Source of the DNA: JSC-12 sp033764965
Lineage (GTDB): Bacteria > Cyanobacteriota > Cyanobacteriia > Leptolyngbyales > Leptolyngbyaceae
Reading direction: 5' to 3'
Assembly: GCA_033764965.1 (NCBI GenBank)
Contig: JANRIN010000074.1
Coordinates: 1 to 64,000 of the forward strand
DNA: 64,000 bases
Below, piece by piece: positions 27,211-35,845 of the stretch. Position numbers and translations under genes: made by a program. How positions within the stretch are numbered: the first letter of the stretch is position 1; each line of letters opens with the position of its first letter. The notes under the pieces were generated by a model. That model ran no database searches and had not been told where the DNA came from. It saw only the letters and a program-made list of their open reading frames with translations.

Positions 27211-27238
27211 GTAAGGGCGAACAGCAATTCGCCCTTAC
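27211..27238. repeat. GTAAGGGCGAA palindrome
   Basis: GTAAGGGCGAA and TTCGCCCTTAC form a perfect 11-bp stem with a CAGCAA loop. It lies between two minus-strand genes, 38 bp before the antiporter ATG. It could end the transcript from 27373 or fold in the antiporter leader. Same style as 6647-6672 and 59926-59949. Confidence 0.7.
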
Positions 27239-27372
27239 AGAGATTTGATGTGTAGGTTTATGAATTTAAACCGGTATTAGGCAGCAGAAAAATAGAACAT
27301 TAAGGGTTCAATAGTTGCTATTGGATCCTCTTCCTTAGGGAACCGCAAAAACTTTTGCAAGAGAATCTGTCT

Positions 27373-28035
27373 CTAGAAATGGATCTGGTTCAAGATGGCA
27401 CGTAGGCGATCGTAATCATCCTTCAACAAAATTCCCAGGTTGCGCCCTGCTTGCACTAGCCAAGCTTGATCCGCTTTGCGAAGTTGATAGATTTCTCGCA
27501 ATGTGGCAGCAATCAGGGCATCCACTGGAACCGCGCTCATTTGCAACAGCGATCGCAAAAAGTCGAGCTTCTCCGTAAACTCAATCACCTCTTCAGGGTT
27601 ACAGATCAATACGGCTTGATGCAGTTGAGGCGGACGGGGGGGCAAGTGCTGATAAATTACTCCGGTTTCAAGCTCGCTCCCAGAACTTTGATACGGGCGA
27701 AACCCCGCGATCGCCGCCCGAAACTCTGTTTTAAGCATGGCAAAAATTTGGGGTTGCTGTTCCCGTAATTCCTGTAGCGATAATCCCAATGCGCGTGCTC
27801 GGTGGACAGAGTCGATCGGCGTAGTCGAGGCAAAGTACACAACGGCATAAACCAAATTGCCTCCCTCCTCTTCCATTGACTTCACCCAACTGCCAAAAGG
27901 CGGCATCGTCGAAAAGCTCAATTCCCCAGAATCCAAGCATTGCGCCAAAAACTCTGTGGTCGAAGTTTCAACCACTTCTGCAATGTGATTCGGATGGCGA
28001 TCGCTCGTTGCAAATTGGGGAAGAGGCAGACGCAT
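27373..28035 (-). CDS. HAS-barrel-like conserved cyanobacterial protein
   Basis: A 220-residue soluble protein. The first 110 residues have the layout of a HAS-barrel (NHIAEVVETSTTEFLAQCL, then GSWVKS and a GGNLVYAVVYFAST strand pair), a beta barrel found at the N-terminus of HerA-type ATPases; no ATPase follows here. The second half is helical (EFTEKLDFLRSLLQM, then REIYQLRKADQAWLVQAG). Similar proteins occur in most cyanobacteria and are annotated hypothetical. It is separated from the antiporter by about 200 bp with a palindrome. Function unknown. Confidence 0.7.
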   Translation of the reverse strand: MRLPLPQFATSDRHPNHIAEVVETSTTEFLAQCLDSGELSFSTMPPFGSWVKSMEEEGGNLVYAVVYFASTTPIDSVHRARALGLSLQELREQQPQIFAMLKTEFRAAIAGFRPYQSSGSELETGVIYQHLPPRPPQLHQAVLICNPEEVIEFTEKLDFLRSLLQMSAVPVDALIAATLREIYQLRKADQAWLVQAGRNLGILLKDDYDRLRAILNQIHF

Positions 28036-28138
28036 AGGGCGCTTTCGAGGTATAGTCCTGAGCTAGTTTAATGCATTTGTTCTAATTTTGAAATTTTGAA
28101 TAAAATTTACATCTTGAAATAAGATTGATGCCGTTCAT

Positions 28139-28552
28139 CTATTCCTGCTCCAAATAAATCGATCCCTGCTCTTTGCCGTTGATCGAAATAGGTTTGTAGC
28201 GTACCGTGCCTTTCACCACCACGTCTTCTCCCGTTTTGGGGGCGGGTTGCTGAGTTAGAATCCAGATCTTGCCACTGGCATCTTGCAGTTCGTAAACCGT
28301 GCCCTCCAGCAGAGGCACGATCGCTCCAACCGTTCCCTTCACATGAAAGCTGGAGTTCTTAGCCGCTGAATCTTGGAGATTGGCGATCGCAGTGGGTTGT
28401 ACCGGACTTGTTTGCACCGGAGTTAGGGACTGCTTGGGTTCAGACGTTGCCTGACCGTTACAGCCCGCCACCCACAGCCAACCCATCAAGAGAGTCAATG
28501 CCCAAAATGAATGGGGCGATCGCAGCCTGGTTAAAACTCTCCAACTCATCAC
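28139..28552 (-). CDS. Putative lipoprotein with OB-fold-like domain
   Basis: A 137-residue precursor: a hydrophobic segment (FWALTLLMGWLWVAGC) with a VAGC lipobox, a Pro/Thr/Ser-rich linker (about 33-60), and an OB-fold-like domain (FHVKGTVGAIVPLLEGTVYE, then GKIWILTQQ, VVVKGTVRYK). The domain resembles nucleic-acid-binding OB folds in pattern but lies outside the cytoplasm if the lipobox is used, so that role is unlikely. ATG at 28552 or 28549. Divergent from folD, with 74 bp between the starts. Confidence 0.7.
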   Translation of the reverse strand: MMSWRVLTRLRSPHSFWALTLLMGWLWVAGCNGQATSEPKQSLTPVQTSPVQPTAIANLQDSAAKNSSFHVKGTVGAIVPLLEGTVYELQDASGKIWILTQQPAPKTGEDVVVKGTVRYKPISINGKEQGSIYLEQE

Positions 28553-28626
28553 AGAAATCCCTAATGAATTGCATAGATACCCTAGCGCAGTGTTAGCATA
28601 AATTGCTCAAACGCCTTTTATGCCCC

Positions 28627-29499
28627 ATGTCTATTCACTCTGCCAAACTTCTGGATGGAAAAACTCTGGCTCAACAAATCCAAGCTGAATTAATCGAGCA
28701 AATTCAGACCGTTCAAGCCCAAAAAGGTCGTCCTCCGGGGTTAGCTGTGTTGATGGTGGGAGACAATCCTGCCAGCGCTGCCTACGTTCGCAACAAGGAA
28801 CGTGCCTGTACCACGGTTGGCATTGCGTCGTTTGGCAAACACTTTCCTGCTGAGACAGAGCAGGCAGAGCTAGAGCAGGTGATTGAGCAACTCAACCAGG
28901 ACGATCGCGTGGATGGCATTTTGGTGCAATTGCCGCTGCCGACTCATCTGGACTCGATCACCCTGCTCAACAAAATTCACCCAGATAAAGATGCCGACGG
29001 GTTACATCCGGTCAACCTGGGACGGTTAGTGCGGGGGGAAGCAGGCTTACGCAGTTGTACTCCGGCGGGTGTCATGCGATTGTTGCAAGCCTACCAAATT
29101 GAACCTAAAGGGAAGCACGCCGTTGTGATGGGGCGCAGTATTTTAGTCGGCAAACCCCAAGCTTTGATGCTGTTAGAAAAAGATGCCACTGTGACCATCG
29201 CCCATTCCAAAACGTCGGATCTGGGGGCGATCGTTCGCAGCGCAGATATTGTGGTGGCAGCAGTCGGTCGTCCCGGCATGATTACCGCCGAAATGGTGAA
29301 ACCAGGAGCAACGGTGATTGATGTTGGCATCAATCGAGTTGGCACGCCCGATGGCAAATCTCGCCTGGTAGGAGATGTGGATTTTGAGCAAGTCCAGGCG
29401 GTGGCGGGCTACCTGACTCCGGTTCCAGGTGGTGTGGGTCCGCTCACTGTGGCGATGTTGCTGCACAATACTGTTCAGAGTTATTTATCGAATTCCTAA
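28627..29499 (+). CDS. folD: Bifunctional methylenetetrahydrofolate dehydrogenase/cyclohydrolase FolD
   Basis: A 290-residue cytosolic enzyme that interconverts 5,10-methylene- and 10-formyl-tetrahydrofolate with NADP. Signatures: VGDNPASAAYVRNKERAC with the YxxxK catalytic pair (about 45-62), LVQLPLP, PDKDADGLHPVNLG, and the Rossmann signature VVMGRSILVGKP with a later PGGVGPLTVAMLLHNT. Length and motifs are standard. The ORF extends upstream to a TTG at 28603, but the ATG at 28627 gives the usual N-terminus. It precedes crtE by 96 bp; the folD-crtE-PAP2 order recurs in other cyanobacteria as far as I recall. Confidence 0.97.
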   Translation: MSIHSAKLLDGKTLAQQIQAELIEQIQTVQAQKGRPPGLAVLMVGDNPASAAYVRNKERACTTVGIASFGKHFPAETEQAELEQVIEQLNQDDRVDGILVQLPLPTHLDSITLLNKIHPDKDADGLHPVNLGRLVRGEAGLRSCTPAGVMRLLQAYQIEPKGKHAVVMGRSILVGKPQALMLLEKDATVTIAHSKTSDLGAIVRSADIVVAAVGRPGMITAEMVKPGATVIDVGINRVGTPDGKSRLVGDVDFEQVQAVAGYLTPVPGGVGPLTVAMLLHNTVQSYLSNS

Positions 29500-29595
29500 T
29501 ACCGGGCACCCGACCCCTTAGAATAATTAGGAATACAAACCCATTTAACATGGTCGAAAACGCATCTAAATGAAAGTATTGGGAGGGCTATCGGC

Positions 29596-30522
29596 ATGGT
29601 CATGACGGACGATTTAAGAACGTCCCAGCGGGAACTTCAGTTTGATTTGGCAAGCTATTTAGCCGATCGACAAACCAAAGTGGAAGCCGCCCTCGATCGC
29701 TCCCTGCCAGTGATCTATCCTGAAAAAATTTACGATGCCATGCGCTATTCCCTGCTAGCCGGGGGAAAGCGTCTCCGTCCAATTTTGTGTCTGGCAACCT
29801 GCGAGTTAACAGGCGGCACCCTTGAGATGGCAATGCCCACCGCCTGTGCCCTGGAAATGATTCACACCATGTCGTTGATTCATGATGATCTGCCAGCAAT
29901 GGATAACGACGACTACCGTCGCGGCAAGCTGACGAATCACAAAGTCTTCGGCGAAGATGTGGCAATTTTGGCAGGAGATGGCTTGTTGGCGTATGCCTTT
30001 GAGCACGTGGCGATCGAGACGAAGAATGTTCCCGCCGATCGCTTGCTCAAGGTTGTCGCCATGCTGGGTCGGGCAGTTGGTGCTGCTGGCTTGGTGGGTG
30101 GACAGGTGGTTGATCTAGAGTGTGAAGGGAAAACCGATGTTTCGCTGGAAACCCTCAACTTCATCCACAACCATAAAACAGCGGCGTTACTAGAAGCTTC
30201 CGTCACCTCTGGGGCTGTGCTGGCAGGCGCATCTGAAGACGATTTACAGCGGTTGTTGCGCTATGCTCAAAATATTGGACTCGCCTTCCAAATTGTGGAT
30301 GATATTTTGGATATTACCTCCACTCAAGAGGAGCTAGGCAAGACCGCAGGCAAAGACCTCACGGCTCAAAAAGCCACTTACCCCAGCATTTGGGGCTTAG
30401 AAGAATCTCGTCATCAAGCCGAGCGGTTAGTCAATGAAGCCAAAGCTGAACTGGCACCCTTTGGTGAATCAGCCAATGCCCTGATCGCGATCGCTGATTT
30501 TATTACCGCTCGAACCCACTAA
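29596..30522 (+). CDS. crtE: Geranylgeranyl diphosphate synthase CrtE
   Basis: A 308-residue trans-prenyltransferase. The first aspartate-rich motif is DDLPAMDNDD (about 96-105), the second is DDILD (about 235-239); GGKRLRP (about 56-62) binds isopentenyl diphosphate. It condenses IPP with allylic diphosphates to C20, feeding carotenoids, the phytyl tail of chlorophyll and quinones. The residues before the first motif (MSLIHDD) fit a C20 rather than a longer-chain product. GGGAGGG precedes the ATG at 29596; a second ATG is at 29602. Located between folD and a divergent PAP2 protein, probably one operon. Confidence 0.96.
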   Translation: MVMTDDLRTSQRELQFDLASYLADRQTKVEAALDRSLPVIYPEKIYDAMRYSLLAGGKRLRPILCLATCELTGGTLEMAMPTACALEMIHTMSLIHDDLPAMDNDDYRRGKLTNHKVFGEDVAILAGDGLLAYAFEHVAIETKNVPADRLLKVVAMLGRAVGAAGLVGGQVVDLECEGKTDVSLETLNFIHNHKTAALLEASVTSGAVLAGASEDDLQRLLRYAQNIGLAFQIVDDILDITSTQEELGKTAGKDLTAQKATYPSIWGLEESRHQAERLVNEAKAELAPFGESANALIAIADFITARTH

Positions 30523-30594
30523 CTTTCATTTCGGTTGGCTCATTTCTATCTCGCTCTCCTCCCTGTCAAACACACCCTCACCCACACAAACACC

Positions 30595-31050
30595 ATGCAG
30601 GACTTTGGCGACATTATCCACAATCAGGTGCTACTGATTGCTATTGCCGCGTGTCTCATTGCTCAAGTACTCAAAGTGTTTGTGGAACTGGCAAGGCATG
30701 GCAAGCTCAACCTGCGATCGCTAGTCGAAACAGGCGGAATGCCCAGTGCCCACTCTGCCTTTGTGACGGCGTTGGCAATGGGGGTGGGACAGGCGATCGG
30801 TTGGGCAAGCCCAGATTTTGCCTTGGCAGCGGTGTTTGCGGTGATTGTCATGTATGATGCGGCTGGAGTCCGCCAAGCTGCTGGAAAACAAGCCCGCGTG
30901 CTGAACCAGATCATTGACGAATTTTTTCAGGGCGAACACCATTTCAACGAAGAACGCCTCAAAGAACTTCTAGGACACACCCCTTTTCAAGTCATTGCCG
31001 GATCTCTCCTCGGTGTCGCCATCTCCTGGGCGGCGGAACTGGCTTATTGA
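30595..31050 (+). CDS. Divergent PAP2 family protein
   Basis: A 151-residue membrane protein of the divergent PAP2 (DUF212) family. Four helices flank the phosphatase-like motif: RSLVETGGMPSAHSAFVTAL (about 42-61) and DAAGVRQAAGKQA (about 85-97). Relatives are common next to crtE and may act on prenyl or lipid phosphates; a link to isoprenoid recycling is inference. The frame is open to a TTG at 30535, but the first 20 residues (HFYLALLPVK) look untranslated and the ATG at 30595 starts the conserved MQDFGDIIHN. Same strand as crtE, 72 bp after it. Confidence 0.85.
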   Translation: MQDFGDIIHNQVLLIAIAACLIAQVLKVFVELARHGKLNLRSLVETGGMPSAHSAFVTALAMGVGQAIGWASPDFALAAVFAVIVMYDAAGVRQAAGKQARVLNQIIDEFFQGEHHFNEERLKELLGHTPFQVIAGSLLGVAISWAAELAY

Positions 31051-31096
31051 GAGTAAACAGCAGTAGCTTAATAAGCCGCTGTGCTGTTTGTTTCAT

Positions 31097-31308
31097 CTAA
31101 TTTGGCTCTGCTTCACCAGACGTTGCTTGCTGAATCTTCTGCTCTAACGTTTCCTCCCAATTCGGATCTTCCGGGTCGATCGTAATCATTGCCCTACAGC
31201 TTTTGAGCGATCGACATACATATGAAAAGCATTTAGGTCTTCTCGATGATTCAAGACATATTGACGTAATTCGTCAAGGTTCATTGCCTCATAGTTCATT
31301 AACGTCAT
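31097..31308 (-). pseudogene. Frameshifted small DUF6887-like gene
   Basis: Two short frames abut. The first (31186-31308, 40 residues) reads MTLMNYEAMNLDELRQYVL then an EAFHVYVD-like helix and ends VGQ; AGGAGGG precedes its ATG. The second (31097-31189, 30 residues) begins MITIDPEDPNWEETLEQKI. They overlap as ATGA. In the small cyanobacterial proteins I recall (DUF6887 type), these halves are one protein joined as GRMITIDP. A single lost base (CGAATG becoming CAATG) would create this split. It may instead be translationally coupled. Such small genes often sit beside toxin-like partners, but none is clear here. Family name is from memory. Confidence 0.55.
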
Positions 31309-31396
31309 GGTTCGTACCCTCCTGTAGGCTTGATTTCAAAGTCAAGTTGAAGATTTGGTAGGTTGGGTTGAAGCATGAAAGCCAACTAAGGAATTC

Positions 31397-31780
31397 ATGA
31401 GGCTAAGTATGACGTATGCTAATGACTTGGAAGCAACAAAACAGACCTACCCATTTAACGAATGGCACGAAAATCTTGAGTATGGTTTAGAGCAATATAC
31501 CCAAGAGAATTGTAATAAAGCTCAAACGATTTTTGACACCCTGATTGCCGAGCTGATTGCGCTTGGAATAGAGGCAGATGAATCTCAGAAAATTCAGAAA
31601 TTTGAGGTTGCTGTACTGGCTCTGAATAACCTCAATGAGGAGTTGGATGATTGCTTTATTGAAACGGGCGAACGTGAAGATCTTTGTGAATTATGCAATG
31701 CCATTTGTAGGGCAGCAAGAATTGATCCATCAAAGTATGGGGACGGTGAGGGTCCTGCTAGTGAGTGGCGAGAGTGGTAA
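31397..31780 (+). CDS. Hypothetical acidic protein
   Basis: A 127-residue, acidic, all-helical protein (EWHENLEYGLEQY, LIAELIALGIEADESQKIQK, FEVAVLALNNLNEELD) with a conserved-looking ending (FIETGEREDLCELCNAI, then GEGPASEWREW). No membrane segment. The ending resembles small immunity-type or hypothetical proteins that finish ETGEREDL...SEWREW; no function is known to me. ATG at 31397; an alternative ATG at 31409. It sits next to the frameshifted small gene, in what looks like an accessory spot between core genes. Confidence 0.65.
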   Translation: MRLSMTYANDLEATKQTYPFNEWHENLEYGLEQYTQENCNKAQTIFDTLIAELIALGIEADESQKIQKFEVAVLALNNLNEELDDCFIETGEREDLCELCNAICRAARIDPSKYGDGEGPASEWREW

Positions 31781-31817
31781 ATCTAAACATCGTCGTCACA
31801 CATCTTTTCACAACCTC

Positions 31818-32852
31818 TTACAAAGCCGCTAGCTGGCTCAAAAGATTTTGAGTTGTGGCAGTGGGCTGTTCTGCTTGCATGATTGCCCGCACGACGGCAA
31901 CGCGATCGGCTCCAACAGCTAGCACGTCTGGCACATTGGTTGGGTCAATGCCACCGATCGCGAACCAGGGAATTGTGGCGTGGTTGGCGGCATAGCGCAC
32001 GTACTCTAATCCAGCGGCGGCACGTCCTGCCTTTGTTGGCGTTTCGTAAACGGGACCCACGCCAATATAATCTGCTCCTTCTTCGATCGCTTGGTGCAAT
32101 TCATCGGGATTTTTGGTGGAACGTCCGATGATGCGTTGAGCGCCCAGCAGTTGACGAGCCAGAGGTAAGGGTAAATCTTGCTGTCCCAGGTGAACACCAT
32201 CCGCACCCACGGCAAGCGCGATATCAACCCGATCGTTGACAATAAACAGCGCCCCGTAACGATGACATAACTCGCAGAGTTGCCGCGCGATCGCCAATCT
32301 CACCTCATCGTCTGCGCTCTTGTCTCGATGCTGCACGAGAGTGAGTCCGCCCTGTAATGCCGCTTCCACAATGGCGACGATGTTTTCCGTTGGGGATGTC
32401 ACCAGATACAGCCGTGCATCTTTCAGTTTTTGCTGTTGCTCGTAGCGCATTAACCGACTTTCCAGGGTATACACTCGATAGCGCATTTGTTTGCACGCCG
32501 TCGCCATGTCCGCGCGATACACTTTGCCGTACTCCTCCAGCACTCGCAACGCTTCTTGGACGCGGCACAAATTCGCCTGAAGCACTTGCTGAATGCTCGA
32601 TCGCCGCTCCTCTCCAGGATGAGTCAGGTCTGTTCCGGCATCTCCTGGCGTATCTCGTTCCGCCCGCAGGTCAGAAGTGTGCCAGCGAGCCAGTTCTTGG
32701 CGCAGGGCTTTGCATTCTTGCGTCAGTTCAGCGTTATCTAACCCAAAGCGGCACCATTCCTCGACAATGCGTAACCCTTCCCGCGATCGATCCAGGTTGG
32801 CATCCAGAATTCGGTAGAGCGAGGGTTGAACAAATCGGCTTTGACTTTGCAT
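31818..32852 (-). CDS. thiE: Thiamine-phosphate synthase ThiE with cyanobacterial N-terminal domain
   Basis: A 344-residue protein. Residues about 1-130 form a helical N-terminal domain typical of cyanobacterial ThiE (LDANLDRSREGLRIVEEWCR). Residues about 140-340 are the TIM barrel that joins HMP-pyrophosphate and thiazole phosphate: TLVQHRDK, IVNDRVDIALAVGADGVHLG, IIGRSTKN, GADYIGVGPVYETPTKAGR and WFAIGGIDPTNV. All substrate-binding loops look intact. The frame is open to a GTG at 32873; the ATG at 32852 is an equally good start. No TPP riboswitch was recognised in the leader. No other thiamine gene is nearby. Confidence 0.95.
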   Translation of the reverse strand: MQSQSRFVQPSLYRILDANLDRSREGLRIVEEWCRFGLDNAELTQECKALRQELARWHTSDLRAERDTPGDAGTDLTHPGEERRSSIQQVLQANLCRVQEALRVLEEYGKVYRADMATACKQMRYRVYTLESRLMRYEQQQKLKDARLYLVTSPTENIVAIVEAALQGGLTLVQHRDKSADDEVRLAIARQLCELCHRYGALFIVNDRVDIALAVGADGVHLGQQDLPLPLARQLLGAQRIIGRSTKNPDELHQAIEEGADYIGVGPVYETPTKAGRAAAGLEYVRYAANHATIPWFAIGGIDPTNVPDVLAVGADRVAVVRAIMQAEQPTATTQNLLSQLAAL

Positions 32853-32873
32853 CCTGTCATTCCCATGATTCAC

Positions 32874-33028
32874 ACAAGGGTCTTATTTCAGCATACCGAT
32901 TCACCGCCACAATCAAATTAATGCTTCATTTGTTGGCAAATGGAGTACAACGGTTTTGTTTATTTCCATCATGAGAGGCGGGCATTTGGGGAAATCCATT
33001 TGGGAGTGAGATCGTCATCCCAACTCAA
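32874..33028. other. Gap between divergent thiE and DUF1565 gene
   Basis: 155 bp with TTGTTGGCAAATGGAGTACA and similar AT-rich sequence. No gene or repeat recognised; divergent promoters expected. Confidence 0.35.
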
Positions 33029-35281
33029 ATGCTTCGCCACTACCTTGCACCGCACGATATATCAATCTTTCAGCCCATGATTCGATCTACTCACGGTTGC
33101 CTACCTGTTGGGATGAGATGGTTTATCCCGGTTTCTGTTGCATGTCTGGCAATCTGGTCGCAACCGATCGCGATCGCCCAGCTGCCTGCAATTCCATCGC
33201 CTCAAACAAGCGACACCATCACCACGACAGTCATCCACGTTAACCCCGTCAGCGGTAACGATACCACAGCCGATGGCAGCGATCGTGCTCCGTTTAAAAC
33301 AATTACTCGTGCCCTGGATGCGGCTGTTCCCAACACCACCATTCAACTGGCTCCCGGCACTTATAGCACGAACACGGGGGAGTCCTTTCCGATCGCCCTC
33401 AAGCCACGAGTGATCCTACAAGGCAACCCAGAGACTCGTGGGCAGGAAGTGATTATTCGAGGGGGTGGGGCATTTTCCAGTCCCAACTTGCCTCAGCAAA
33501 ATGTGGCGATTTTGGGGGGAGCGAATCAATCCAGTTTGCTGGGTGTAACGGTCACAAACCCGGATGGGTACGCCATTCAAATCGAGTCCAGCAATCCAAC
33601 GATCGCCCACAACACCCTGATCAATAACAGCCGTGGCGGCATTGTTCTGACAGGTAGTAGTGCTTCCGTCATTCGCAGTAACTTCTTCTATCAAAATGGC
33701 ACCAGTAGTATTCGGATTCTGGGCAACGCGCAACCTCAGATTCAGGAGAACATTATTGAGCAAAGTGATGTCGGAATTATGGTCGGCGGGACAGCCTCGC
33801 CCTTGATTGTGGGCAACCGAGTGACTCAAAACAAAACAGGAATTGCGGTTCAAGGGCAAGCTCAACCCAAACTACGCGGCAATTCGGTTGAGGGCAACGA
33901 ACAATTCGGACTATCCGCGATCGCCCAATCCCGCCATGATCTGGGTTCACCCTCGGACAGCGATGCGAATTTCTTCCGCAATAATGGCAAGCAAGATATT
34001 GCTCTGCAAGCCCAAACCAGCAGCGAACCTGCCAAGCCTGAAAGTAAGTCAAGTCAGGAAATCAGGCAACCTCCAGCACTAAAGAATCCAAGCTCTACAC
34101 CTACCCAGAAGCCAGAAGTCGCTCCGTCTGCCAGCAGAAAACCAGGGGCGATCGTCGTCCCCACGATTACCACACCAATCCAGATTCCTGTTCCAACTTC
34201 GGGCGATCGTGCCCCATCTCCCGCGCCAACTCAGACTTCAGAGTCTCCCAGTGCCCCCATTCCAGTCTTTTCCCCAGGAAAAAAAGAACCAAAATCCACT
34301 CTACCAAGCCCTCAACCAACCTCCAAACCTGTTCCACAGGCAGACAGTGCGTCTCCAGAGACAACGGCTCAGGCTTTTCCCAAACCTTCAGCCCTGTCTC
34401 ACTCTTCACCCCCACGCGAGGCTTCTCGTCCAATCCAGGTGATGCAGCTAGAATCTCCCAGGCGCGATATTCCATCTCCAGATGTCGCAGCACCAATGGC
34501 GGAAGCATCCCTGGCAACGGTTCAAATTTCTGCCGAACCCAGAGCTAAATCTCCTCGTCCGTTCATCCCACCTGCGGATGAAATTCCTGCACCTCCCACC
34601 TTTGCACCTCGACCACCAGCAGTTAGTCAGCCAACGCTGCCGGTTGCCACCCCAAGAAAACTGCCACAAACGTCAACCAATGGCTTTCCCATCCCTGCGG
34701 CAATTCAGCCATCGCCCATCCGTCCAGTGATGCCAGCGCCACGTCCTGTGCCGATCGCACCGATTCAAGCGCCGATCTCCCAACCATTATTGGCTCCAGT
34801 TGCAACTCCTCGTTCAATTGTGATTCCTGTCCCCCCTCCGGAGAGCGATCGCCCTCAACCTATTCCGGTGAGAACGCCAAAACCTGCTGGTTCTCCTCTT
34901 ACCCTCCCACCCCTAGCCACTAATCCTGGATCGGTAAAATCAGGGAATTTGCTACCCGTCCCCGGTCCAAACATTCCAGTCGGTAATGTTGGAGATATGC
35001 CAAGCGTCTACTCCGCACGCGGAAATCGACCCATTCCAGGAGTGCCGATTACTCCGGCAAATGCGGGTTCGGTTGTGGTGAAATATCGGGTGGTAGTCGT
35101 AGCGGTTGATGATACCCAACAAGAGCACGTGCGATCGATGATTCCCGACGCTTTTCCGGTGGTGTATCGAGGTCAACGAGTCTTACAAGCAGGGGCATTT
35201 GGCGATCGATCTAAAGCTGACCAACTGGTTGCCTCTCTCAGCACTCAGGGGATCCAAGCGATTATTGAACCTCTAAAATAA
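33029..35281 (+). CDS. Secreted DUF1565 beta-helix protein with SPOR-like C-terminus
   Basis: A 750-residue protein. A signal-peptide-like helix occupies about 29-50 (RWFIPVSVACLAIWSQPIAI). Residues about 65-310 are a DUF1565/right-handed beta-helix domain (VIHVNPVSGNDTTADGSDRA, then repeated NTI, GIVL, GIMV rungs). A 350-residue Pro/Ser-rich linker follows. The last 75 residues (VKYRVVVVAVDDTQQ, ending ASLSTQGIQAIIEP) have the layout of a SPOR/peptidoglycan-binding domain. The protein is probably exported and wall-associated. ATG at 33029 has no ribosome site; ATGs at 33077 and 33113 would place the signal peptide nearer the start and may be correct. Confidence 0.82.
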   Translation: MLRHYLAPHDISIFQPMIRSTHGCLPVGMRWFIPVSVACLAIWSQPIAIAQLPAIPSPQTSDTITTTVIHVNPVSGNDTTADGSDRAPFKTITRALDAAVPNTTIQLAPGTYSTNTGESFPIALKPRVILQGNPETRGQEVIIRGGGAFSSPNLPQQNVAILGGANQSSLLGVTVTNPDGYAIQIESSNPTIAHNTLINNSRGGIVLTGSSASVIRSNFFYQNGTSSIRILGNAQPQIQENIIEQSDVGIMVGGTASPLIVGNRVTQNKTGIAVQGQAQPKLRGNSVEGNEQFGLSAIAQSRHDLGSPSDSDANFFRNNGKQDIALQAQTSSEPAKPESKSSQEIRQPPALKNPSSTPTQKPEVAPSASRKPGAIVVPTITTPIQIPVPTSGDRAPSPAPTQTSESPSAPIPVFSPGKKEPKSTLPSPQPTSKPVPQADSASPETTAQAFPKPSALSHSSPPREASRPIQVMQLESPRRDIPSPDVAAPMAEASLATVQISAEPRAKSPRPFIPPADEIPAPPTFAPRPPAVSQPTLPVATPRKLPQTSTNGFPIPAAIQPSPIRPVMPAPRPVPIAPIQAPISQPLLAPVATPRSIVIPVPPPESDRPQPIPVRTPKPAGSPLTLPPLATNPGSVKSGNLLPVPGPNIPVGNVGDMPSVYSARGNRPIPGVPITPANAGSVVVKYRVVVVAVDDTQQEHVRSMIPDAFPVVYRGQRVLQAGAFGDRSKADQLVASLSTQGIQAIIEPLK

Positions 35282-35313
35282 AATGAATTTGAAATTAGAG
35301 AAAATTTGAGAAA

Positions 35314-35340
35314 CCCCCGAAATCGCAAAGATCTCAGGGG
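35314..35340. terminator. Imperfect hairpin between convergent genes
   Basis: CCCCC-GA-ATC and GAT-TC-GGGG pair with two mismatches around a GCAAA loop, between the DUF1565 gene and rpsJ. On the minus strand TTTCTCAAATTTT follows. Probably ends one or both transcripts. Confidence 0.5.
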
Positions 35341-35369
35341 CTAAAGACAAAACAAAAATTTGAGCAAAT

Positions 35370-35687
35370 TTAGAGCTTAACTTCAATATCCACGCCAGCG
35401 GGCAAGTCAAGCTTCATCAAAGCATCGATCGTCTTTGAAGAGGGTTGATAAATGTCGATGATGCGATGGTGGGTGCGAGTTTCGAAGTGTTCGCGAGAGT
35501 CTTTGTCAACGTGGGGCGATCGCAAAACACAATAAATGCGGCGACGGGTAGGAAGGGGGATGGGACCGATCGCAGTAGCATTCGTCCGGTTTGCTGTATC
35601 TACAATCTTTTCGCAGGAGGTATCCAATAAGCGACGGTCAAACGCTTTGAGGCGAATCCGAATCTTTTGCTGCTGAATAGTTGCCAT
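35370..35687 (-). CDS. rpsJ: 30S ribosomal protein S10
   Basis: A 105-residue protein: IRIRLKAFDRRLLDTSCEKI at the start, GPIPLPTRRRIYCVLRSPHV in the loop, and the end IDALMKLDLPAGVDIEVKL. This is complete S10 (NusE). It is part of the 30S head and also acts in transcription antitermination with NusB. It is the last gene of the str cluster, 158 bp after tuf, an arrangement usual in cyanobacteria. Confidence 0.98.
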   Translation of the reverse strand: MATIQQQKIRIRLKAFDRRLLDTSCEKIVDTANRTNATAIGPIPLPTRRRIYCVLRSPHVDKDSREHFETRTHHRIIDIYQPSSKTIDALMKLDLPAGVDIEVKL

Positions 35688-35845
35688 TTAAGTTACCCAA
35701 TTAATTGTCAAGGTTCAGATCATTGTTGTGGAAACCTGCCACAACCCAGAGAGGTTCCAAAAGTAATCCTTACACCTAATCCGGCTTTAAAGCTATCAGC
35801 AATCCTTGAAATGATCGCTGATAGCTTTAGATTTTGGAGTAGAAA

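Noticed and set aside
32357..32974. 205-codon frame on the plus strand over thiE
   Set aside because: Antisense shadow of thiE, Cys/Pro/Arg-rich, no ribosome site.
31051..33028. TPP riboswitch for thiE
   Set aside because: The leader beyond 32852 shows none of the conserved THI-element sequences.
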